Position numbers and translations under genes: made by a program. Under the pieces are notes generated by a model, which saw nothing but the letters and a program-made list of their open reading frames with translations, was not told where the DNA came from and searched no databases. Shown piece after piece: positions 24,567 to 30,581 of a DNA stretch of 30,581 nt (positions within the stretch are counted from its first letter, which is position 1; every line of letters begins with the position of its first letter). Where the stretch lies: assembly GCF_003462685.1 (NCBI RefSeq), contig NZ_QRVE01000021.1, positions 1-30,581 of the forward strand, given 5' to 3'. This DNA comes from Collinsella sp. AF23-4AC. Its GTDB lineage: Bacteria; Actinomycetota; Coriobacteriia; Coriobacteriales; Coriobacteriaceae.

Positions 24567-25802
24567 ATGTTTAATAAAAAGCCCCTCGCGGATACCACCA
24601 CCCGAAGACCCTCAACTGGTGCGCAGGCCAAGATCTACAGTCGCGATAACGTGGCTCGCTATTCCGAGCGCGCTCGTCAACGTCGCCGTAGCCACACGAT
24701 TCGTCACGTCGCGCTCATTGTCGTGCTTGGTGTGCTGCTGAGTGCCACTACCGCTGCCGGCCTGTGGTTTGCCACCATTATGGGCAAGCTCGGCGATTCT
24801 AATGTCATTACCGACAATCTGCGTCGGGTTCTGGTTGACACCGATGAGGCAAAGGATCCGTTCTACGTGCTGCTTCTTGGCACCGACGGCCGTCCGGGCG
24901 AGGATACGTATCGTGCCGACTCGATTATCCTGGCACGCATCGACCCCACGCAAAAGCAGGCGACGCTCATTTCCGTTCCGCGCGACACCAAGGTCGAGTA
25001 CAAGGGCGAGACCATGAAGATCAACGCCTGCCATACCGTTGGCGGCGCCGAGGCCATGGTCGAGGCGGTCAACGAGCTGTGCGGTGTTCAGATTTCCCAC
25101 TATGCCGAGGTCAGCTTCGACGGTATGCAGGCGCTGATTGATTCGGTTGGCGGTATCGACATTAACGCAACCGATGATGTTGACGACCCCGAGCACCTGG
25201 ATATTAAGATTACCGCTGGTCAGCAGCATATGGACGGCGCCACCGCCCTTACCTATGCCCGCTGCCGCTACACCTATGCCGACGGCGATTACACGCGCAT
25301 GCGCCACCAACGTCAGGTGCTTGGCGCCCTTGCCAACCAGATTCTCAATAACTTCGATGCCACGAAGATCTTTGGCCTGGTTAATTCGCTGTCCGATATG
25401 CTCGTAACCGATATGAGCGTTCAGGATATCGTGGCTACGGTCAATGCCATGCGCGGTATGGATGTCGACGGTATCTACTCGGCCAACCTGCCCTCGTACG
25501 CCGACGACAGCACCATGATCGACGGTGTGAGCTACGTCTTTGTCTACGAGGACGAGCTCAAGGAAATGATGGAGCGCGTCGATGCCGGCAAGGATCCCAA
25601 GGGTCCCAACACCATGGGTCTTTCCGACGGTTCCAGCTCTACGATCGGCGACCTCAGCAACAACACGTCTGACGACTACGCAAACGGTACCGCAACCTCA
25701 TCGGTCAGCTCTGACGATTCCGATGACTCAAGCGATTCGAGCGATTCGGACTACTACGAAGAGCCCACCGGCGACGGCAACGGCTACGAAGCCAACTACT
25801 AA
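24567..25802 (+). CDS. LytR-CpsA-Psr (LCP) family cell-wall ligase
   Basis: A 411-residue membrane-anchored protein. A basic cytoplasmic N-terminus (1-50) is followed by one membrane segment (VALIVVLGVLLSATTAAGLW) and an extracytoplasmic LCP domain: FYVLLLGTDGRPGED, YRADSIILARIDP, ISVPRDTKV, SVGGIDINATDDVDD and ALTYARCRYTYADGDYTRMRHQRQVL, with the Asp and Arg residues that bind pyrophosphate-lipid donors. The family attaches teichoic-type or other glycopolymers to peptidoglycan. The last 60 residues are Ser/Asp-rich and probably unstructured. ATG 24567 is chosen over TTG 24561 because ACAGG at 24556-24560 fits it better. It follows murA by 12 bases, and both act on the cell wall. Confidence 0.92.
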   Translation: MFNKKPLADTTTRRPSTGAQAKIYSRDNVARYSERARQRRRSHTIRHVALIVVLGVLLSATTAAGLWFATIMGKLGDSNVITDNLRRVLVDTDEAKDPFYVLLLGTDGRPGEDTYRADSIILARIDPTQKQATLISVPRDTKVEYKGETMKINACHTVGGAEAMVEAVNELCGVQISHYAEVSFDGMQALIDSVGGIDINATDDVDDPEHLDIKITAGQQHMDGATALTYARCRYTYADGDYTRMRHQRQVLGALANQILNNFDATKIFGLVNSLSDMLVTDMSVQDIVATVNAMRGMDVDGIYSANLPSYADDSTMIDGVSYVFVYEDELKEMMERVDAGKDPKGPNTMGLSDGSSSTIGDLSNNTSDDYANGTATSSVSSDDSDDSSDSSDSDYYEEPTGDGNGYEANY

Positions 25803-25948
25803 GTTACGCGGTTTTACCAAACCGCGTAACGGCTCGACGCTGCGCGGGCCGCATTTGGACAATCTGACGTTCAACTTCAAGGGCGCGACCAGAAGGTCAG
25901 CGCCCTTTCGTTTCACGTCACCTTGTCTCAAATGCGACCCGCTCGCTG
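25803..25948 (+). repeat. Structured intergenic element, copy 3
   Basis: Starts on the base after the LCP stop. Stem 1: GTTACGCGGTTT (25803-25814) / AAACCGCGTAAC (25819-25830), loop TACC; its sequence differs fully from the other copies but pairs perfectly. Stem A: GGGCCGCATTTG (25846-25857) / CAAATGCGACCC (25929-25940), one mismatch. Stem C: TGACGT / ACGTCA. Stem B: 25879-25907 with GACC-AGAA-GGTC and the bulged A. From stem A on it is nearly identical to the copy after prfA. Confidence 0.85.
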
Positions 25949-25970
25949 CCCGTCCTCAACCTGCGACGTT

Positions 25971-26052
25971 AGTCATTGGGGACGTTCTTAAACGACTGGT
26001 CAAAGGGGACACTCTTGATGCACTTGGCACTTGGGGACGTTCCTTTTGTGCC
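25971..26052. repeat. Mosaic of GGGGAC-type short palindromes, copy 3
   Basis: AGTCATT (25971-25977) pairs with AACGACT (25991-25997) around GGGGACGTTCTTA, as at 10407-10435. A second unit, GGCAC (26026-26030) / GTGCC (26048-26052), encloses TTGGGGACGTTCCTTTT. Between and after them are degenerate GGGGACACTC and GGGACACTCC pieces. The rest of 25949-26114 holds nothing else recognisable. Confidence 0.65.
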
Positions 26053-26114
26053 GGCAGTTTGGGACACTCCTTGCGTTAAGAGGCTGGCGTGCGTCAACCT
26101 GTTCTCATTGCAGC

Positions 26115-26160
26115 AAAAAACCGCCCCGTTCTCTGTAGAGGACGGGGCGGTTTGTCTTTT
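26115..26160. terminator. Bidirectional intrinsic terminator between the LCP gene and pepT
   Basis: AAACCGCCCCGT (26118-26129) pairs with ACGGGGCGGTTT (26142-26153), with a further CTCT/AGAG in the loop. On the minus strand six T follow, so it ends pepT; on the plus strand TTTGTCTTTT follows, so it can also stop transcripts from the LCP side. Confidence 0.88.
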
Positions 26161-26178
26161 AGGCTTGAGCGGCCAGGC

Positions 26179-27426
26179 TTATGCAAAGCGAGCGACGAGC
26201 TCCTGGAGCACGTCGGTCATCTTGACGAGCGAACTGACCGGGACGAACTCGTTGACGCCGTGGTAGCAATAGCCGCCGGTGGAAAGGTTGGGGCAGGGCA
26301 GACCGCGGAACGACAGCTGAGCGCCGTCAGTGCCGCCACGAATCGGCAGCACTTGGGGCTCAACGCCGCAGGCAAGGTAGGCTTCCTTGGCAACATCAAT
26401 AAGCTCGGGATAGTCACGAACGATCTCGGCCATATTTCGATACTGCTGCTTAATCTCGACTGTCACGCGCTCCTCACCCAGACGCTGGTTGAGCATCGAG
26501 GCGGCGGCATCAATAAGGTCGAGTTTCTGCTGGAACTTGGCGGCGTCATGGTCGCGGACGATGTAGCGCGCTGTGGCGTGATCGACGGTCGCAGATACAC
26601 CCTCAAGGTGATAAAAGCCCTCGTAGCCTTCCGTATACTCCGGGCGCTGCACGTAGGGGAGCAACGCGTTGAAGTCGCAGAACAGATTGCCTGCGTTGAC
26701 CATACGGCCCTTAGCGTCGCCCGGGTGGATGGACTGGCCCTCAAAGCAGACGGTCGCCTCGGCGGCGTTAAAGCACTCCCACTCCAGTTCGCCGATGGGG
26801 CCGCCGTCGACCGTGTAGGCGTACTTGCAGCCAAAGGTATCGATATCCAACAGCTCGGCTCCGTGGCCGATCTCCTCGTCAGGGCAGAAGCAAATGCCGA
26901 GTGCGGGATGGGGCAGAGAAGGGTCCTGAGCGATACGCGCGACAAGCGACATGATCTCGGCGACGCCTGCCTTGTCGTCCGCGCCCAGCAGCGTGGTGCC
27001 ATCGCTGCAGACCAGGTCCTCACCCGCGAGGTCATTCAGGGCGGGAAGCTTGGCGGTACTCATGGCAACGGGCTTACCGTCAACCGTGCCGCAGACCAGG
27101 TCGCCGCCTTCGTAGTGTACGATGTGCGGCTTCACGCCGGCGCCCGGTGCAACTTCGGTGGTGTCGAGATGGGCGATCAGGCCCAGGGCGGGCTTGTCCT
27201 CAGCGCCCGCACTTGCGGGGATATGCGCGCAGACATAGGCGTGCTCGGTCACGTGGGCATCTTCCGCACCAAGCTCGCGCAGCTCTTCAGCCAGCACGTT
27301 GGCAAGGTCAAACTGAACGGCGCTCGAGGGTACCTGGTCGCAGTTTGCATCCTCGGACTGCGTGTTGATCTGGACGTAGCGCAAAAAGCGTTCGAGGACA
27401 TCGGGGCTCGTGGTGGTGTTTTCCAT
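26179..27426 (-). CDS. pepT: Peptidase T (tripeptide aminopeptidase)
   Basis: A 415-residue zinc aminopeptidase of family M20B that removes N-terminal residues from tripeptides in the cytoplasm. Seen: LIAHLDTTEVAPG (metal His and Asp), LLGADDKAGVAEIM (bridging Asp), CPDEEIGHGAELLDID (catalytic and metal Glu), the YTVDGGPIGELEWECFNAA block, and late RGGTDGAQLSFRGLPCPN and GGYCYHGVNEF (metal His). The ATG at 27426 is chosen because GGAG lies 8 bases before it on the minus strand; the frame stays open to an ATG at 27522, but that would cover the shared promoter region and has no ribosome binding site. It is the only minus-strand gene and is divergent from the DtxR-type regulator. Confidence 0.94.
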   Translation of the reverse strand: MENTTTSPDVLERFLRYVQINTQSEDANCDQVPSSAVQFDLANVLAEELRELGAEDAHVTEHAYVCAHIPASAGAEDKPALGLIAHLDTTEVAPGAGVKPHIVHYEGGDLVCGTVDGKPVAMSTAKLPALNDLAGEDLVCSDGTTLLGADDKAGVAEIMSLVARIAQDPSLPHPALGICFCPDEEIGHGAELLDIDTFGCKYAYTVDGGPIGELEWECFNAAEATVCFEGQSIHPGDAKGRMVNAGNLFCDFNALLPYVQRPEYTEGYEGFYHLEGVSATVDHATARYIVRDHDAAKFQQKLDLIDAAASMLNQRLGEERVTVEIKQQYRNMAEIVRDYPELIDVAKEAYLACGVEPQVLPIRGGTDGAQLSFRGLPCPNLSTGGYCYHGVNEFVPVSSLVKMTDVLQELVARFA

Positions 27427-27474
27427 AAAGACCGCTCCAATCTTGGTCGTCGTGTGCAACAAGAACTCTAGCAC

Positions 27475-27492
27475 GGTATGCCACGGCATACC
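27475..27492. promoter_or_regulatory. Palindromic operator candidate in the pepT / DtxR-type regulator intergenic region
   Basis: GGTATGCC-AC-GGCATACC is a perfect 8-2-8 inverted repeat, 18 bases. A TAGAAT box at 27510-27515 facing the regulator gene would put its -35 at 27487-27492, inside the repeat; facing pepT, TGCTAGAGT (27465-27473 on the minus strand) resembles an extended -10 next to it. DtxR-type regulators bind palindromes of about 19-22 bases, so autoregulation is plausible. Confidence 0.5.
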
Positions 27493-27546
27493 ACGACGCT
27501 TGGATGGGGTAGAATCAGCCATTGAATGCAGAAGGGACGGAAGATC

Positions 27547-27969
27547 ATGGATACGACAAATAGCTCGCGCGAACTACATCTGACGGTGGCGAACGAAGAC
27601 TACTTGGAGTGCATGGTTCGCATTGAAAGCGAAGAGGGGGAAACCAACGGCGTGCGATCGGTCGACATCGCGCAGCGCCTTGGCGTCTCCAAGGCATCGG
27701 TCAATAAAGCGGTTTCGGCGCTCAAGGCATCCGAGCTTGTCGAGCAATCGCACTACGGCAAGGTAGTCCTGACCGATCGCGGCCGCGAGGTTGGCACGGC
27801 TATCTGGTACCGTCATCGCCTCGTCCGCACGTTTTTGGTTCAGGAGCTCGGTGTCGAATTTGAGCGAGCCGATTCCGAGGCCTGCATGATGGAGCATGCG
27901 CTTTCCGAGGACACGATGAACCGCTGGCTCGCCTATCTCGAAAAGCAGGGAATCAGCGTCGAGGAATAG
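27547..27969 (+). CDS. DtxR/MntR-family metal-dependent transcriptional regulator
   Basis: A 140-residue protein, the length of MntR and without the SH3-like third domain of DtxR. Residues 10-75 form a winged helix-turn-helix (VDIAQRLGVSKASVNKAVSAL as recognition region), residues 80-140 the dimerisation helices. Likely metal ligands by alignment with known members are D18 (Asp as in MntR, Met in DtxR), E21, H90, C113 (Cys as in DtxR, Glu in MntR), E116 and H117 in EACMMEHALS. The mix makes the metal hard to predict. ATG 27547 is preceded by GGGACGGAAG. It is 10 bases before a homocysteine methyltransferase gene and divergent from pepT. Confidence 0.88.
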   Translation: MDTTNSSRELHLTVANEDYLECMVRIESEEGETNGVRSVDIAQRLGVSKASVNKAVSALKASELVEQSHYGKVVLTDRGREVGTAIWYRHRLVRTFLVQELGVEFERADSEACMMEHALSEDTMNRWLAYLEKQGISVEE

Positions 27970-27979
27970 CGGGATATAT

Positions 27980-28873
27980 ATGGATACGAGTTATTACAAC
28001 CGCTTTGGTGCCGAGGAACTTGCGCGCCGCTTGTCGAGCGAGACCTTGTTGGCGCAGGGCCCCATGGGCAGTGTTCTGTTGAGTGAGTACGATGCCGCCG
28101 ACATTCCACCGGCGTTTTGGAATCTGGCAGAGCCGCAGACCGTTTCTCGTATCCATCGCTTGTATGTCGCCGCCGGCGCGCAGGTGCTCATTACCAACAC
28201 CTTTCAGGCATCGAGCTATGCCCTCAAGCACGACCAGATTGCGCCGTCCGTGGCGGAGGTCAATCGCGGGGCCGTCGACGATGCCCGCCAGGCGCACCCT
28301 CAGCTGCTGCTAGGCTCGATGGGCCCGATCGGTATTGAGTGGTTTGCCGAGGACTCTGCCGAGTATCGTGAAATCCGAGGCATTGCGCGCGAACAGGCGC
28401 ACGCCTTGCTCAACGCCGGCGTTGACGGTCTGCTGATCGAGACGGTGACGTCTATCCGTAATTTGCAGCCCATGCTTGCCGGCGCTCGAGATGCCGCCGA
28501 CGGCATGCCTGTTCTGGTGAGTTTTGTCGTTGACGATAAAGGCGACCTGTTGGGCGATGGCCTCAACATCGAGGCAGCCGTTTTGTACGCCGAAAAACAC
28601 GGCGCAAACTCGGTTGGTGTTAATTGCTGTTCGCTTGCGGCCGCGAACGCGGCGGTGCCCAGGATGGTTGCATCGGCGACTACTCCCGTCACGGTGCGTC
28701 CCAACGTAGGCGATCCGGTCCAGACTCAGGATGGCCCCGTATGGCACGAGAATCCCGAAGCTTTCGCGCGCGCATGCATCGAATGGAGGCATGCCGGTGC
28801 TGCAATGGTGGGCAGTTGCTGTGGAACCACGGCAATCACTACGGCAGCGATGGCCGAGGCGCTCGATATATAA
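27980..28873 (+). CDS. Homocysteine S-methyltransferase domain protein (MmuM/MetH N-domain type)
   Basis: A 297-residue TIM-barrel enzyme. The three zinc cysteines are present: C216 with C217 in GVNCCSLA, and C280-C281 in GSCCGTT. GPMGSVLL near 27, LITNTFQAS near 71 and IETVTSIRNLQP near 154 are family features. Members transfer a methyl group to homocysteine from S-methylmethionine, SAM or, when part of methionine synthase, methylfolate through cobalamin. Here only the homocysteine domain is present, so the methyl donor is unknown. The start at 27980 has a weak GGGA site, and the 10-base gap from the regulator implies co-transcription. Confidence 0.88.
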   Translation: MDTSYYNRFGAEELARRLSSETLLAQGPMGSVLLSEYDAADIPPAFWNLAEPQTVSRIHRLYVAAGAQVLITNTFQASSYALKHDQIAPSVAEVNRGAVDDARQAHPQLLLGSMGPIGIEWFAEDSAEYREIRGIAREQAHALLNAGVDGLLIETVTSIRNLQPMLAGARDAADGMPVLVSFVVDDKGDLLGDGLNIEAAVLYAEKHGANSVGVNCCSLAAANAAVPRMVASATTPVTVRPNVGDPVQTQDGPVWHENPEAFARACIEWRHAGAAMVGSCCGTTAITTAAMAEALDI

Positions 28874-28878
28874 AGGGC

Positions 28879-28906
28879 AAAACCACTCCATACGGGGCGG
28901 TTTTTT
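28879..28906 (+). terminator. Intrinsic terminator after the homocysteine methyltransferase gene
   Basis: AAAACCACTCC pairs with GGGGCGGTTTT around ATAC with one mismatch and one G-T pair, then a run of six T (28901-28906). Confidence 0.85.
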
Positions 28907-29031
28907 CATTGCTTGCATGTCCTCGGCAGCATTTGCCCAAATGGTGAATGCTGGTGCCGGCAGGTTGCCGAGTGTGTATCGCGGGTATACCTCATGCGTA
29001 CCATGATCCAAACACTGTGAGGTGTCTGCGC

Positions 29032-30432
29032 GTGTGCGCGATAATTCATTTTGGAACTGACGGTTGGCGCGCTCGCGTCGATGAGGACTTCACTGCCGAT
29101 AACGTTGCCCGTATCGCCGATGCTGTCGGCGAATTGTGGCAAAAGACCAATCCGGGCAAAACGGTATATATAGGGTTCGACACTCGGCCCCTGGCGCGCG
29201 AGTTCGCTGAGCTTGCGGCGGGTGTGCTAGCAGCGCACGGGCTAGACGCCGTGCTCGCTTCGCGACCTGTTCCGACCCCTGCCCTTACGTGGGCGGCGGC
29301 TTATGACGGTGAGGCGTGCGGCGCGCTCATGGTGACGGGGTCCCATCATCCGCAGGGTTATCTGTGTCTCAAAATTCGCATGGGTGACGGCTCGACCGCC
29401 AACCAAGATGTCATCGAAGAGCTCGAAGAGACCATGGCTCCCGAGCCAATGGGGATCGAGGGGCAATATCGCACCGCGGATATCATTCCTGACTATATGC
29501 AAGCGGTGGCATCGTTTGTCGATGCCGAAGCCATCCGCGCCGCGCACCTGCGCGTGGTTGTTGACCCCATGGGCGGCGCAGCCCAGGGCTATCTAGCCGA
29601 CTTGCTGCGCGAGCTTGGCGTTGAGGTGCACGAGATTCACGCCGGGCAGGCGCCTGACCAAGAAGATATCTGCCCCGACCCCGTTGAGCCGTGGGTGGAC
29701 GCTTGCGAGCATACGGTTATCGAGGACGGAGCTTGCGCTGGCCTGGTGACCGACGGCGACGCCGACCGTATCGGCGCGGTTGACGAGCGCGGCAGATATA
29801 TACATCCGCATCAGATCATGGCGCTCGTTTTGGGCGACTTGGTTCAATTTCGTAATTTGGAGGGGCGCGTCGTCGTCAATCTTTCGTGCTCGACGCTCGT
29901 GCGTCGCATTGCCGAGGCGCTTGGCTGCCGCGTGACCGTCAAACCAGTCGGTTTCAAATATATAGCGGCAGAGATGAAGAAGGGTGGCGTCCTCATAGGC
30001 GGCGAAGAAGCCGGTGGTATCGGCATCGCCGCGCATATGCCCGAGCGCGATGGAATCCTCGCCTGTCTGATTCTGTGTGAGCTTATGGCAAAGACGGACG
30101 CGCCTTTGGGCGTTCTGGTCGACCAACTCGAGGACAGTTTTGGTAAGACGAGTTACGGTCGACGCGATTTGCGCCTTGAGGCCGAAGATGCCGAAACGTT
30201 ACGAACCCTGCTGCCGGGCGTAAACCCCAAGTCGATTTGTGGCAAGGTGCCGCAAAACGTTAGTCATATGGATGGCTTGCGTTTAGCATTCGAGGATGAC
30301 ACGTGGCTGCTGGTCCGTCCTAGCGGGACCGAACCAGTGGTGCGCGTCTACGCCGAGGGGTTCTCGGTGGAAGAACGTGATGAGTTGCTCGATGCTGGCT
30401 GTGCTTTAGCTAGGGGAACGTATCCGCTTTAA
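29032..30432 (+). CDS. Phosphoglucomutase/phosphomannomutase family protein
   Basis: A 466-residue alpha-D-phosphohexomutase with four domains. Seen in order: FGTDGWRARV at the N-terminus, the active-site loop VTGSHHPQGYLCLKI with the phosphorylated Ser at 104 (His replaces the usual Asn after SH), the metal loop VTDGDADRIGAVDERG near 240, the sugar-binding GGEEAGGIG near 324, and the phosphate-binding RPSGTEPVVRVYAE near 425. It interconverts hexose 1- and 6-phosphates; glucose, mannose or glucosamine cannot be distinguished. GTG 29032 is chosen because TGAGGTG at 29018-29024 precedes it and the conserved FGTDGWR begins 6 residues later; an in-frame ATG at 28948 would add 28 unrelated residues. 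The last 149 bases of the window hold no recognisable feature. Confidence 0.93.
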   Translation: MCAIIHFGTDGWRARVDEDFTADNVARIADAVGELWQKTNPGKTVYIGFDTRPLAREFAELAAGVLAAHGLDAVLASRPVPTPALTWAAAYDGEACGALMVTGSHHPQGYLCLKIRMGDGSTANQDVIEELEETMAPEPMGIEGQYRTADIIPDYMQAVASFVDAEAIRAAHLRVVVDPMGGAAQGYLADLLRELGVEVHEIHAGQAPDQEDICPDPVEPWVDACEHTVIEDGACAGLVTDGDADRIGAVDERGRYIHPHQIMALVLGDLVQFRNLEGRVVVNLSCSTLVRRIAEALGCRVTVKPVGFKYIAAEMKKGGVLIGGEEAGGIGIAAHMPERDGILACLILCELMAKTDAPLGVLVDQLEDSFGKTSYGRRDLRLEAEDAETLRTLLPGVNPKSICGKVPQNVSHMDGLRLAFEDDTWLLVRPSGTEPVVRVYAEGFSVEERDELLDAGCALARGTYPL

Positions 30433-30581
30433 CCATGAGACTGCCTTATATAAAGAGATGCTCGGCGAGCGGTAGTTAACGGCTGGCAAACGTTAGTCGG
30501 ATCCCAAACTGTGTAGGAAATGTGTATGCCCAGATTCCCGCCCCCGGGGCCCCTCCGGTCTGGCAATATATCTCCTTGCCG

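Noticed and set aside
25600..25800. Ser/Asp codon repeats at the end of the LCP gene as a DNA repeat element
   Set aside because: The frame stays open and the composition fits an unstructured extracytoplasmic tail.
27427..27522. Longer start of pepT at 27522
   Set aside because: The extra 32 residues do not look like peptidase T, no ribosome binding site precedes them, and the start would overlap the divergent promoter and palindrome.

Overview
The window is a 30.6 kb piece of a GC-rich bacterial chromosome. Gene content, the synteny prfA-prmC-tsaC ... atpI-atpBEFHAGDC-murA, Shine-Dalgarno-led genes with frequent GTG/TTG starts, and protein flavour point to an actinobacterium of the class Coriobacteriia, most likely a Collinsella-type gut anaerobe. 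The organism is an inference; there is no rRNA or tRNA in the window. All genes lie on the + strand except one, pepT.

Region 1 (1-4330): an accessory-looking stretch with a MerR-type effector domain remnant, a DUF4143-type AAA ATPase that sits behind two back-to-back inverted repeats and between two copies of a short palindrome, an unrecognised acidic single-pass membrane protein, and an aldose-1-epimerase-like protein. Region 2 (4455-8865): a three-gene polar amino acid ABC importer (Tat-type lipoprotein, permease, ATPase) followed by an M20 carboxypeptidase-S-like peptidase whose last codons lie inside a palindromic repeat. Region 3 (9127-13691): translation genes prfA, prmC and tsaC, with a hicAB toxin-antitoxin pair between prmC and tsaC. 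PrmC carries an insertion of about 130 acidic, Ala/Glu-rich residues. Region 4 (13705-16017): glpK and upp. Region 5 (16299-24554): the complete F1Fo ATP synthase operon in the order I-a-c-b-delta-alpha-gamma-beta-epsilon, then murA after a terminator. Region 6 (24567-30432): an LCP-family cell-wall ligase, convergent pepT, a divergent DtxR/MntR-type regulator with a homocysteine S-methyltransferase, and a phosphohexomutase.

The most unusual signal is non-coding. A structured element of about 145 bp occurs three times (4180-4325, 10198-10340, 25803-25948), each time starting 1-6 bases after a stop codon and in the orientation of the upstream gene. Two copies are nearly identical. The third differs in most stem bases yet keeps the same four stems by compensatory changes, with the loop core GACC-AGAA-GGTC and the linkers unchanged. 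This is the pattern of a conserved RNA or a mobile palindromic element. A second layer of short palindromes (TGTGACAAAG...CTTTGTCACA and GGGGACGTTC types) is scattered between genes. No CRISPR array, integrase, transposase or phage gene is visible.
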